A DNA stretch of 64,000 nt, from NCBI GenBank assembly GCA_038025085.1, contig CM076140.1:37447501-37511500 (forward strand). The letters run 5' to 3'. This DNA is from Tetragonia tetragonoides (taxonomy: Eukaryota; Streptophyta; Magnoliopsida; Caryophyllales; Aizoaceae). Under the pieces are notes generated by a model. It searched no databases. It was not told the DNA's origin and was given only the letters and a program-made list of their open reading frames with translations. Shown here piece after piece: positions 34,949-45,041 of this stretch. Every line of letters starts with the position of its first letter. Position 1 is the first letter of the stretch. A program made the translations under genes and the position numbers.

Positions 34949-35265
34949 GGGAGTACAATGAAGCTTTCTCTCTCTACAAGTGGGAAATTAAAAGTTTCAG
35001 ATTCGCAAGAAACAAGCATCCATTCGACAATGCAACCTAAAATTCAACAACTAGGCGGAAAAATAAGCAAGTTCAAGAAAAAACCGAAGAATTTGGTCAA
35101 GAATCGACTTACCTCAAGCAAAGTGGAACACTCAACAATGGAGGAAGCTCGAAATTTGCTCTCGACAATTATGCTCGGCGAAGAAGAAGAATGGCACGCG
35201 GAAAGAAAAAAAATCGTTGAAGCCATTTTATTCGGCTCAAGCCCAGCGCCGCTGCGCTGGCCTGG

Positions 35266-35277
35266 GCCGCTAGCGGC
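35266..35277. repeat. GCCGCTAGCGGC palindrome, copy 2
   Basis: The same 12 bp palindrome, upstream of the PMD-like gene's presumed transcription start. Confidence 0.9.
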
Positions 35278-35590
35278 CCTGCACACGTGGGACCCACTTG
35301 CTGTCCCACGATCCTTTTTCTAGTCCAAAGTCCGTTATTCCAGTTGGTTCGCAGCAAATATCAGTACCAAGCGCGCGGGAGCGAGTCCCTTTGGCCCACA
35401 AATTCAAATTCGACAGTTGGGCCATTTTACGGTACCAACTATTTTCAGGTAAAACTAACCCAATTATTTTTGCAGGTCCCAAATACTGAAATTCGGATAC
35501 ATGCAGCGATGACTCTTACCGCCCAAAGTGCCCAAAAATATTCAAGCCCGAAAAGTCTATCGGTCTTACCAAATATCACAAATTTTGGGA

Positions 35591-35751
35591 CAGTCAATGG
35601 TCGCTTAAGCTATTGCGGTTAAACTGTTCCTTCTGCGAGGTTACTTATTATGTGTCAGTCAATGATTGCTTAAACTGTTGCGGTTCTACTGTCCATTATT
35701 TTTTATATGTTTCAGTTAATGATTGCTTAAGCTATTGCATTTAAGCTGTTC
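35591..35751 (+). repeat. Three ~39 bp repeats in the Ogre-like 3' region
   Basis: Units start at 35591, 35656 and 35713. Each has the form cagt-aatg-t-gcttaa followed by ctgttgc or ctattgc and ctgtt. They are separated by unrelated spacers of 18-26 bases. Confidence 0.8.
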
Positions 35752-35769
35752 ATATGTTTTAACCATTTT

Positions 35770-36068
35770 ACAGCCGTCATTTCGATCGCGTTGTCTCGTT
35801 GACCTTTTCATTTCTTTTGCAGGGACGGAATTTTGGCATCCGCCGAGTGGTGTTTAGTCACTGTTTGCTCGATAAAGCATTTATACTATTCACTCTCACC
35901 AGTATTACTTCCCATTTTACAGCCGTTATTTTTAATCGCGCTATCTCGTTGACTTTTTCATTTCTCGTACAGGGACGGAATCTCGACACCCGCCGAGCGG
36001 TGTTTAGTCACTATTTGTCGAAGCACTCCACGTTAATCATTCTCAAAGTATTACTAACCTTTTCATTC
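35770..36068 (+). repeat. Two ~149 bp tandem units in the Ogre-like 3' region
   Basis: Units start at 35770 and 35919 with acagccgt. They share tctcgttgac, ttttcattt, cagggacgga, cgccgag and ggtgtttagtcact. Each unit has a pyrimidine-cag step resembling a splice acceptor. Tandem repeats in this place are common in Ogre-type elements. Confidence 0.8.
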
Positions 36069-36312
36069 ACTCTGAATACAGGTCCCCAGCAGACGTTTAG
36101 ACCATCTATGAGCGGTGTTCTATCCTGCTACCATAGCCTTTATTTTCTCTTGTGTTCATAGAGATGAAATTTTAGCACGCTTCAAGCATGTCCCAACTCA
36201 AGTTTGTCTTCATATGTATACATACTGTACACTCTCACACACCGTGTGCACATCAACATCCTGCATGTCGCCTTCGGAATACTTTGATCTTCGCTTTTAC
36301 TCAAGCTCGATC

Positions 36313-36326
36313 AAAGTAGGGACTTC
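36313..36326 (+). promoter_or_regulatory. Polypurine tract of the Ogre-like element
   Basis: aaagtagggacttc lies directly before the 3' LTR and is the presumed plus-strand primer. It is less purine-pure than usual. Confidence 0.55.
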
Positions 36327-37557
36327 TGTAGACGCCAAAAAAGCGCCTTTAGATTTCTCCGCAAAAGCCCGATGATGAAAGGAGTAATTTATAAAATTGA
36401 ACGCTATTTTTGCTTTAATAGTTAAGATAAGGTCTCAGGTGTTTCCTCTAAACACTCCTTTATTCCAATCTCATTCAAAAGCACCGTTCAAGAGCTTTCC
36501 AACGACACGTCTCATGCCTCTTTCTGACTCCCGGTCACCAAGTTGCGATTTAGGGGTAGAACAGTCTTTTACCGTCCAGGGGTAAAACGGTCTTTTCATA
36601 TTTTTTGGAATATTAAAATTCCTCCGGAAAATAAAAAGCCGTCAGCGGCCCTGACCCGGGCTGCTAGCGGCGCTGACAAAATCCCCAGGGCCGCTAGCGG
36701 CGCTGACCTTGCTTCTGGCCCGACTCATTTTTAACGCCCAATTCGATTTTCAGCTTATTTTCGGTCGTCCAACCCTCCACCCTCAGTTCAAAACACACAG
36801 TCTACAGTTGACACCCTCTATTCTCAGTAGTATTGACTCTAAGCTTCTCCCTCTTTCTTCTAAAATTTGAGATCTTGTCCTTTACTACTTTTGTCAAATA
36901 TAGCCTACAATTCAGGTACAAATTCCTGAGGGCTCAAATTAAATTAATTGCCTAATTGCTTATTTTCCGTAGTCAAAATGTAGATATCATGCTAGAATGA
37001 CGTTTTATTGCTTCCTAAATATTGTCTGTATAGTCGTTGTGCTGCTCAACTTGTCAATCAAATGCATGTCTAAACAAGGGTTAAATAAATGTTGTGATGC
37101 TTATGATGAACCAATTAATAGTCTAAGTCTAGGTTGTTAATCCGGTTTTGCATGGGAATCATGTCTTTAAATTATTAAGCAAACATGAATTAGTAGAAGC
37201 CGTCATAATACGGGCGAGTTGGGTGCCTAACACCTTCCCACCTCGTACCTTCGCCCCCGAACTCTTTATTCTTCGGTACTTATATGTTCTATATGAGCGG
37301 AAGTCTCTAAAAACATGATTAGTTCACTTATCGCGCTATTGGGTTGTCCCTTTGGTTTGTCCCTTCGATAAAACGCCGATAGCAGATTTGCGACCTCTTT
37401 CATGGTTTTTATTCAATTCATGTCTTTACAAAATCTTTTCTAACTCGATGGTCCCTTGAACTTATCTAAACCCCCAACTTACAAATTTTCTATAAGGACG
37501 CACTCCGTGAAAACCAATACAATATAAAGGGTTGGACGAAAATCCCGGGTCCTTACA
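36327..37557 (+). repeat. 3' LTR of the Ogre-like element
   Basis: 1231 bp. Compared with the 5' LTR it lacks the TATA-box segment and has a different GC-rich block. That block includes a GCCGCTAGCGGC palindrome at 36690-36701 and a second near-copy (gctgctagcggcgctgac) just before it. Confidence 0.9.
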
Positions 37558-38116
37558 ATAACTACATCCTTCTTTGGTAGCCAAATGTTACTCTAACACA
37601 AGCCAGAGGCACAAAGCAAATCAAATGGAAATTCAACACGTGGAGGAGGAGAATCTGTGAGCTTCATTTTTTTTTTTTCCTTTCACCAGATCAAAACACT
37701 GTGTTTTGGTCTGGGTTGAACTGGGTCCAGACCAAAACACACCATTTTGAACTGAAGAAAGACAAAAAAAATTTAATTTTGCGCGCCACGTGTCACACGG
37801 GTGGAGCTGGGCAGAACTTCCATTCAGAGTGTGCCACGTGTCCAACGGCTATAATTAAATTAGCCGTTGGCTTCTAACAACTCTAAAAATATAAAATAAT
37901 AAAAAAATTACCAACGGTCATATTTTTTCTTCTTCTATAAATAGACATCTCATTTGCCATATTTTTCACCAGTTCTCCAAATTCCAACTCTTTATATCAT
38001 TGATCAGTTTCAGCTACAATAGTTAATATTTCTCAATATTTAGTCTATTTCAACCTCTCTTTTTTATCAAAAAAAAAAACACTTAGTTTTATTATCCAAA
38101 AAAAAAAAATCTAATT

Positions 38117-39490
38117 ATGGTTCCATACAACCATAATTATGGCAATAGCCAGAACCCCCAAACAAATCAAAACCCACTTCCAAATCAAACACAAGACCAA
38201 TTTCAAGGCATTGATCCAAATTTGTTGAATCATCGTCAATTTTCCTAAATTATTGGATTACTTCAACAACCGCCCCAAAATATTATTCGACCACAAGAAA
38301 TTCCGAGGTTTTCTTCCCACTCTAATCAAGAATTTCATTTTTCTCAACCATTTTCTTCCAACACTAATCAAGATCACCATTTTTCACCCCAAATACATTC
38401 CCAAAACTATTATTCAGCTTCTCCGAATATGTACTCTTCCCAATTTAATCAATTTTCTTCCCCACATCTCAATTTTCCTACCCAACAATCTCGTAGACCC
38501 CTTATTGGCGATGTAAGAGCTTTGAGGTTACTTTTTCCACAAAGTGAAGAAGAGAACGATGAGGAGGAAGATGAAGAGGAGGAAGGCGAAGAAGTAGGTA
38601 AATCTAGTCGAGAGAAATCAATCGATTACACCATACTCGAAGACGAAGTTTTATGTTGGGCTTATATCCATTGTGGTGGGCAAGTAGATAAGGCAACCGA
38701 CAGACCAATGGCTGGTTTGTGGAAAGATACTCTAATTCATTTTGAAGAAGCACGGGAGCAAAACCCGACGAACTTGCCCAACAAAAGAACTATTGCAAGC
38801 CTACAAGCTTGTTGGAAAAGAATAAATTACATAGTAGGTAAGTTTGTGGGATTATACGAAGAAGCAAGAAAAAGAAAGGCAAGTGGGGAAAACGAAGACG
38901 ATGTCATTAAGGATGCAAAATCATTGTGGGAAGAAACTATGAAAAATAGCAAGTTCAAACACTTCACTCTCGAGCATTGTTGGCATATTCTGAAACATTA
39001 TCCCAAGTGATCAGTTGATAATTATTCCGTAGATTCTGAAAGCGTACGTAGCTCAAAGAGATCAAACACTGATATGCCAACAAGTGAAGATGTTGAAAAT
39101 TGCCCAGATGGGATCACGAAATCGAGAAGAAGAGGTAAAGAATGTTCCCCTTCTAATTTAGTTGCTTCACTGATATCTTCCTCAATTGAAGGTATGTCTA
39201 TTGAGAATCGGGAGAGAGTGAATCAGAGACTTGAAATGCAAAAACAAACTTTAGAGTTTCTGAAAGAGAGTGAAGCAAGAATGGCAGAACGAGAAGCAAG
39301 AATGGTAGAACGAGAAGCACAAAGACAGGAGGAGAGGAAACAAAGGCAAGAGGAGAAGAAGCAGAGGCAAGAGGAGAGGAGACAGATGCAAGAGGAGAAA
39401 AAACGCGATCAAAGATTTACCCTTTACAACACATTGATGGGAAAATCGATATTGTCAGCAGAAGAAATGGAGCTCTATGCGAAGTTATAG
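38117..39490 (+). pseudogene. Pong-like ORF1 (Myb/SANT-trihelix-like protein)
   Basis: One continuous frame of 457 codons from ATG 38117, with two internal stops (TAA 38246-38248 and TGA 39008-39010). The N-terminus is Asn/Gln/Pro/Phe-rich. An acidic stretch (EEENDEEEDEEEEGEE) is followed by the trihelix-type region (YTILEDEVLCWAYIHC, LWKDTLIHFEEAREQNP, RTIASLQACWKRINYIVGKF, FKHFTLEHCWHILKHYPK). The C-terminus is a long charged coiled coil (KESEARMAEREARMVEREAQ, then EERKQRQEEKKQ). In Pong/Harbinger elements ORF1 binds DNA at the ends and is needed with the transposase. Only two stops remain against many in the transposase, so it is the better preserved gene. Confidence 0.85.
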
Positions 39491-40157
39491 CAAGAATTTA
39501 TGTTCTAGTTATATTAATCTTCATTTGTATTGAGCAAGTATTGTTGTTTAACTTAATTTTTATTTGACGTTCAATCATTGTATTATTTTTTAATTATGTG
39601 GTGATTTCCGGGATCAAATGTTTGCTTAAGCATAAATGTAATTCTTCAATTAGAGTAATGAAATTATATTGATTGTACGTGAATTTTTATTGAATTTACT
39701 GTAACGGTTGTTTAATTAAAAGCAAAGTTAAATGGTTAATTTTAATAATTTGATTTTGCAATGGAAAAAATATTCAAATTTAAAAACCCTTTTAAAATTA
39801 TTGATCTGATATATTGGGTCATCTTATCTTTTTTAACTTTTCTGATATTTGTAAGGCTTTAATGTTGAATTGATGTATCACTGAAAAGAAAGTCAGAATT
39901 ATTGTATACTTTTGTCTATTTCAGTTTCTCCATTATTGCCCCTTTAATGTTGAAATGATTTATCACTGAAAAGCAAGTCAGATTTATTGTATTTTTTTGT
40001 CTACTTTCGTTTCACCATTATTACATTGCCTAGTGGAAAGATTTTTGGTTCTATATATGGTGTTACTTGTCCCAACTCCATCCTCACCCCTCTTACCATT
40101 CTTACTCTTCCTGAATCTATTTTCTTCTTTATTTAGATCAATCTCCATTTAGGCTCA

Positions 40158-41583
40158 GTGAAAATGTCTTCCTTCTCTTCCTCTTCCTCTTCCTCTTCAT
40201 CTGCAAACTCAAACTCTTATGATTCTATTGAATATAATAATGATCGGCAATTTCTGATTCAATATACTTTGGATATGAATGAAGAGGAAGATGAAACCAT
40301 GGAGAGACAACAAATGTTCCTACGCTCCCTTGTCCCACATATAACAATATCGATTGATGATAAGACACCGCATCAAAGAAGAAGGTACATTCGTAGAGAT
40401 CGTGATAGTGCCCACACGATCGTAATTAAAGATACATCGCTGCAAGGCCTCAGTTTAACGAGGATATATTTCTTAGTAGGTTTCGTATGACACGACCACT
40501 CTTTCAACGTATCATGGATGCCTTGGGTGCATCTGATGATTATTTCCAACAAAGTCGTGATGCATGTGGTAAATTAGGCTTATCTATTGAGTTAAAATGC
40601 ACGGCCACTATGCGAGTGTTAGCATACGGCGTCGCATACGATATGGTTGATGAGTACTTGAATGTGGCAGAAACTACAGCGATGGATTGCCTTCGCCATT
40701 TGTTGAAGGTGTCATACGGATGTTTGGCCCCCATTACCTACGAAAGCCGAATGCCCAAGACACGGCAAGGTTACTTCGTGAAGGTTCCGAACGTGGATTT
40801 CCAGGAATGATGGGCAGTATTGATTGTATACATTGGACTTGGAAAAATTGTCCACGCGCTTGGCGAGGACAATTTTAAGGTAGAAATAAGAAGCCGACGC
40901 TTATACTCGAAGCCATTGCATCGCGTGACCTGTGGATTTGGCATGCATTCTTTGGAACTTGAGGTTCGTGCAATGATCTGAATGTCCTTGATCGCTCGCC
41001 TGTGTTTGATGATATTTTAAATAGACGAGCTCCTCCAGTTCAATATGAGGTTAGAGGCACTACATACCATATGGGATATTATCTTACTGATGATATATAT
41101 CCTAAGTGAGCGGCATTTATCTCATCGATTAAAAAACCACAAACAGCAAAGCACAAATTATTTGCGGAAAAGCAAGAGTCAACGAGAAAAGATGTGGAAC
41201 GTGCTTTTGGTGTTCTACAAGCTTGATTCGCAATCGTCAAACAACCAGCCCTAGCATGGAGCAAAAGGGCTCTCGGCAAAATTATGCTTGCTTGTATCAT
41301 TATGCATAACATGATAGTAGAAAACGAACGAGAAACGTATGCATATTGGGTTACAGCTGAATTTGAGCAAGATATCCCTCAACATCAAGCCTCAAGTAGC
41401 AATGATCCCGGGCTTTCAAATCACACCACTTCCAACAATCGTCCTGCGGATGAGAGATCAAGTATAGTTCATTATTTAGCAAATAGGGCTCGGATTAGGG
41501 ACACCGATGCTCATAAGACTCTCAAAGAAGGTTTGATTGAGCATATTTGGGAAGATGCTCAACGGGGAAATGGTGGTAATTAA
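40158..41583 (+). pseudogene. Pong-like Harbinger transposase (DDE, HARBI1/ALP1-like)
   Basis: The reading moves through three frames with at least four in-frame stops after 40870. The Ser-rich start (MSSFSSSS at 40164) leads to FRMTRPLFQRIMDALGASDD, KCTATMRVLAYGVAYDMVDE and YLNVAETTAMDCLRHLLK. Catalytic residues are MMGSIDCIHWTWKNCP (first Asp), LNVLDRSPVFDDILNRRAPP (second Asp) and DVERAFGVLQ (Glu). The C-terminal MLACIIMHNMIVENER is also typical. The family excises and inserts elements at TTA/TAA sites and works with ORF1. This copy cannot make an active enzyme. Confidence 0.88.
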
Positions 41584-42045
41584 GCTGTAATTTTCATTTG
41601 TATTTTCTTTTTATGCTTTATGTACTCTTTTTATTTTTCTTGTTCTTATGTCGTTTGCGTTATTTATGTTTATGTTATCCAATTTTAATGTATAACTATT
41701 TTGTCATCATTAATCGTCGTCAAATATTTTTTATGGAACAATAATTGATTTTGTTTTACCCAAACAAGGTAAATAAGTAAATAACCCTTCTTAATGGTAA
41801 ATTATTACATAATGATAACAAAAAAAGCTAAATTCGACAATAGTATAACGTTTATAGAAATAAATAGTATTTACGATTGTAATTAATATTAATTAACGAA
41901 AATGAGTGAATCATAATTAACTTAATTACTGTCATAAAATAATAAAAAGAAAAGACAAAAGTAATTTATAGTAGGAAAGTAGATAGGAGAGAGAAAAATG
42001 AGGTGGGGTATAGTAAAAAATAGGAGAGAGAGTAAGTGACTAGAA

Positions 42046-42187
42046 GGCACCATTGTGGGTAATATTGAAGAGGAGAGAGAAGAAGAAACCATTGTGAGTA
42101 ATATTGAAGAGGAGAGAGAAGAAAGTGAGGTGGAAGAGAGAGAAACTCAGAAATTGTGGTGCCCTTAAGGCACCATTGTGGAAGCTC
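42046..42187 (+). repeat. Right terminal region of the Pong-like element
   Basis: Contains ggcaccattgtgggtaatat, then a second accattgtgagtaatatt copy with the same gaagaggagagagaag tail. Next comes the inverted pair tggtgcccttaaggcacca and the terminal ccattgtggaagctc next to TTA. Confidence 0.65.
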
Positions 42188-42237
42188 TTAGGAGGAGGAT
42201 AATGGAGGGTTTTAGGAGGAGAATTGGGAGGGTTTTA

Positions 42238-42713
42238 GAGCATGAGCTATGGTGCAAGAAAGGCACCAAATTTGCTTCTTTCTCTTTCATTTGACTACTT
42301 CTCTAATCTCTACTCACTATGGTGCATCTAATGGATGTACTCTCTCTCCTACATTTTGGTCTCTACCTACTATGATGAAATTTGGAGAAATTGTGAAAAA
42401 TATAGAAAAATGAGTATCTATTTGTAGAGGACAAAAAAATATAACCATTGGTAATTTTTTAAAATTATTTAGATTTTTATTTTTTAAATTAGAGCCATTA
42501 CAAAATCTGAAAATAATGAGGAAACACGTGGCGAAATTCTAGTGGATGCTCAATTGGTGCCTACTTAAATTGTCATATGCTCAATTTGTCATGTTCCCTC
42601 TCTCTCTCCTCTTTACATGCACCAAGTGCTAGACCCTCACTATGAGGCTATTAGGTGAACTAGACATTCTCTATCATCTTGCCTCCAATACACATGCACC
42701 ATAGTGGATGCTC
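42238..42713. mobile_element. Tourist-type MITE (476 bp)
   Basis: The left end GAGCATGAGCTATGGTGCA and the right end (other strand) GAGCATCCACTATGGTGCA form inverted repeats. TTA flanks both ends (42235-42237 and 42714-42716). The terminus resembles that of the Pong-like element 50 bp to the left (GAGCTTCCACAATGGTGCC), so the MITE was probably moved by a transposase of that family. Confidence 0.85.
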
Positions 42714-43349
42714 TTAGGATGGGTGGTTCTGGTTGGATTTGTAAGAGAGAGATAGTGAGAGAACATGGTGGTTTTTGCAATGGAGGAGGAGAGAGAAATT
42801 GGTCAAACCCCTTCCCTCTACTCCTACCTAAAATCGCCGGAACTCGGCCTCGATCATCTATCTATGGAGCTTGTCCAGGTCCACCAACCGTCGTCGGATA
42901 TCACCAACTTCAATGTCATATCTAAAAATTATGATGTGATGTGAAGAAGATGGAGAAGGTGGTGGATGTGGTGATGTTGCAGTAGGGTAGAGCCATAGAT
43001 GATGGTTGTGGTAGGGGGTGGTTACTGGTAAGGCGTGAATGCGTCATTGTAAAGAAGGACAAAAAAAATTTAAAAGCTGATACCAGGGGTGGGGTATGAG
43101 CGAAATCGAAGGTGGAAGTCAGGTTTCGGAACCCCATACTTGAGCGGTTTCGATTATCGGTTTGAAAATAAAAAAATTTCTAACAAACATAAAGTATGGG
43201 GTTTTGATTCTCGATACCCATATCTGATACCTGTTTAAGGCCAAACAAACGGGGGCCTAAGTGCTATAACTAATGTTAATAAATTAAATGTTGTAGATCT
43301 CACCTTTAAAACTCTAATAATTCTAGTTTTTTTTTTGTCTTCTGAAAGG

Positions 43350-43560
43350 CCATAAAGGAAAGAATTTCCCCTTATTGCACAATGAAAGTTAATTTACAGA
43401 AAACTTATGACTCAGTGTAGTGGAGTTTTATTAAGTACGTTTTTAGAGAGTTAGGTTTTCCTGTAAAATTTATGCAATGGATAATGACTTGTATCACTAT
43501 TGTAAACTACTCGATTGTACTCCATGATGTGTACTGTCCAAGTCCTCTTCTACTGTTTGA
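43350..43560 (+). pseudogene. LINE reverse-transcriptase fragment
   Basis: In frame with 43382, ISPYCTMKVNLQKTYDSV, one stop, then WSFIKYVFRELGFPVKF and MQWIMTCITIVNYSIVL match the 'KVDLQKAYDSVEW...LGFP..F..WI' block of L1 reverse transcriptases. It is the same strand as the fragment at 8860-9905 and corresponds to a point about 50-60 residues downstream of where that one ends. Confidence 0.75.
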
Positions 43561-43968
43561 TTGAGAGGATAGAAGAGAGACAACCAACAACTAACAAGAG
43601 ATGAGAAAACGAAGTAAACGCTTGTTGCTTTACAATTGTTTTTTTTTTTTATATTTTAAAATTAAACGTTTAGTAGTACCATATTGGATTGAACACACTG
43701 GCAGATTCACATATGCTCAAGTGGATTTCATGGAACAAATCTTTATAAATTTCCTTTATAAAATTATTTTTTAAATAAAAATTTTAAAAACTGCCTTATG
43801 TATTAAAAGAGGTGCACCCACTTAAAATAATTATTGGATCCCCCATTGATAGAACACAGAAGTTAATAGAAACCGTCATTGAACCGCTCGATTATGATGG
43901 GTTAAACGTGAGAGTAATTTTGTGTTTCGAAATTTTGAACTATTTTTATAGCACGACGCAAACTATGA
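43561..43968. other. No gene recognised
   Basis: AT-rich sequence between the LINE fragment and the small Mutator-like element, with only short ORFs. Confidence 0.5.
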
Positions 43969-43977
43969 TTTTTCTGT

Positions 43978-45041
43978 GGGAAAATCCTATTGGTGCTCCT
44001 GTACTTTAACAAATCCAAGCGGTGCCCAATGCTTTTTAGAAATCCAGTTGGTACCCTTGTGGTATTTGTCATGTTTGCTCTGTGCGTATTTTCTGCTAAG
44101 CCATTAAGCTGCTGGTTAGACGATTGCTCTGATGTGGTTGTCAACTTGTCATTGAGGCAGTAAATTGATTTGGTTTATTTATTTTTTTTTTTTAAAAAAA
44201 ACTTAAGATCATTGTCTAATCCCGCATAGCGATGTACATCATTTCCCAATTCCCAGCAACACACTCACAGCTCACTCCCATCTCTCACGTTTCTCCTGTT
44301 TGTAAATTCAACCCGTGCAGAAACCAAATCCAAACATCTCAAATTAAAGAGATAGAACAAATATTGTAAAAACTTAATAAAATTGCAATATCATATTTGT
44401 TCATGGGTTTGACAATTCCAGGCATGATGAGGTTGTTAGACTTGCTGCAACTCACCTTGCTCAAGTACTTGAAATGGATTTAGTTGCATCAATTTCAGAA
44501 GCCCTCTCGCAAGCCCCACCAAACACCCAAACAACCACCAGAACCAGTACCACCCTTCCACCGCCTAGTCTTACCGACCCTCTCCCTCTTTCACCCCCTC
44601 TGGCCTAATCTGCCCATGCCTTTTTCTCTCTCATGACCGTTTCGCAAATTGGGGAAGCGTTGAGCACCATCACGCTATCTTACTTTCCTATTGCCACCTT
44701 CAATCACCATTTATTGTTGGCACCTCCTTCAATCTATGTACATTAATACAGTAATTTGTCTGATTTTTTTCTTTTTCTCTATAAATGCCCATTGAATTTC
44801 TTTGTTCCTCTCTTTGATTATGCTCACTTGCTCAGTCAATGAAGAGTGTTGATTGAGGAAGAGAGCTTCCCATCTAATTTGGTAATTATTCGGTGGAAAT
44901 GTGCTTGTTCTAACGGAAAGTTAACTACCTGGGCACGGAGATACATTGACAAATATCACAAGAGTACCAATTGGATTTCTCAAAAGCATTGGGCAGCACT
45001 TGGACTAGTTAAAAGTACAGGGGTACCAATAGGATTTTCCC
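43978..45041. mobile_element. Mutator-like element with ~110 bp TIRs
   Basis: The left end GGGAAAATCCTATTGGTGCT and the right end (other strand) GGGAAAATCCTATTGGTACC continue as matching inverted repeats for about 110 bp. 9 bp flanks tttttctgt (43969-43977) and tttttcttt (45042-45050) agree at 8 of 9 positions, as for Mutator-like elements. No transposase is encoded. An open frame of 66 codons at 44408-44608 may be captured sequence. Confidence 0.85.
44408..44608 (+). other. Possible captured exon fragment in the small Mutator-like element
   Basis: The frame reads FDNSRHDEVVRLAATHLAQV, then LEMDLVASISEALSQ and a Pro/Thr-rich end with a TAA at 44606. The amphipathic pattern looks protein-like, but the family was not recognised. 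Mutator-like elements often pick up gene pieces. Confidence 0.35.

Larger units (their letters stand above)
25021..37557 (+). mobile_element. Tat/Ogre-like Ty3/gypsy element, gutted, with two antisense genes
   Basis: LTRs at 25021-26292 and 36327-37557 begin TGTAGACGCC and end GGTCCTTACA. The primer site is of the Tat/Ogre type. Sense genes are a Gag remnant, a zinc-knuckle and G-patch region, and integrase. The gag core, protease, reverse transcriptase and RNase H are absent, so the copy needs help from others to move. Between integrase and the 3' LTR, 5.8 kb hold two genes on the opposite strand. Tat-lineage elements are known to carry extra ORFs there. The flanks gtgac and ataac do not match well, so the two LTRs may not come from one insertion. 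Confidence 0.85.
37558..42187 (+). mobile_element. Pong-like (PIF/Harbinger) DNA transposon, decayed, left end not found
   Basis: The two genes expected for Pong-type elements, a Myb/trihelix-like ORF1 and a DDE transposase, lie in the same orientation. The right end on the other strand reads GAGCTTCCACAATGGTGCC, followed by TTA (42188-42190), a Harbinger-type terminus and target site. No matching left terminus was found between the Ogre-like LTR and ORF1, so it was lost or displaced by the Ogre-like insertion. 37558-38116 would be the 5' untranslated part (with tataaata at 37937-37944). Confidence 0.8.
10967..43257. mobile_element. PIF/Harbinger-type TIR envelope holding nested elements
   Basis: The left end reads GGTCCCGTTTGGTTCG preceded by TAA (10964-10966). 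The right end, on the other strand, reads GGCCCCCGTTTGTTTGGCC and is followed by TAA (43258-43260). Terminal GG-C-CCGTTTG-TT with a 3 bp TAA duplication matches PIF/Tourist (Harbinger) elements. Subterminal sequences on both sides also share 'GGTATGGGTTT..GGAA'-like stretches and 'TTTGTGTTTGG'-like stretches in inverted order. The original element was probably a small non-autonomous one, expanded by Athila-like, Ogre-like and Pong-like insertions. Alternatively the two ends come from two separate MITEs that each lost one end. Confidence 0.5.

Noticed and set aside
34258..35019. 253-codon minus-strand frame with a long Phe run
   Set aside because: It reads through the T34 tract of an intron; the exon model in the other frames keeps the PMD motifs and phase-0 joins.
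25016..37562. gtgac/ataac as a true target duplication of the Ogre-like element
   Set aside because: Only 3 of 5 bases match, no better than chance; reported instead as a poor duplication.
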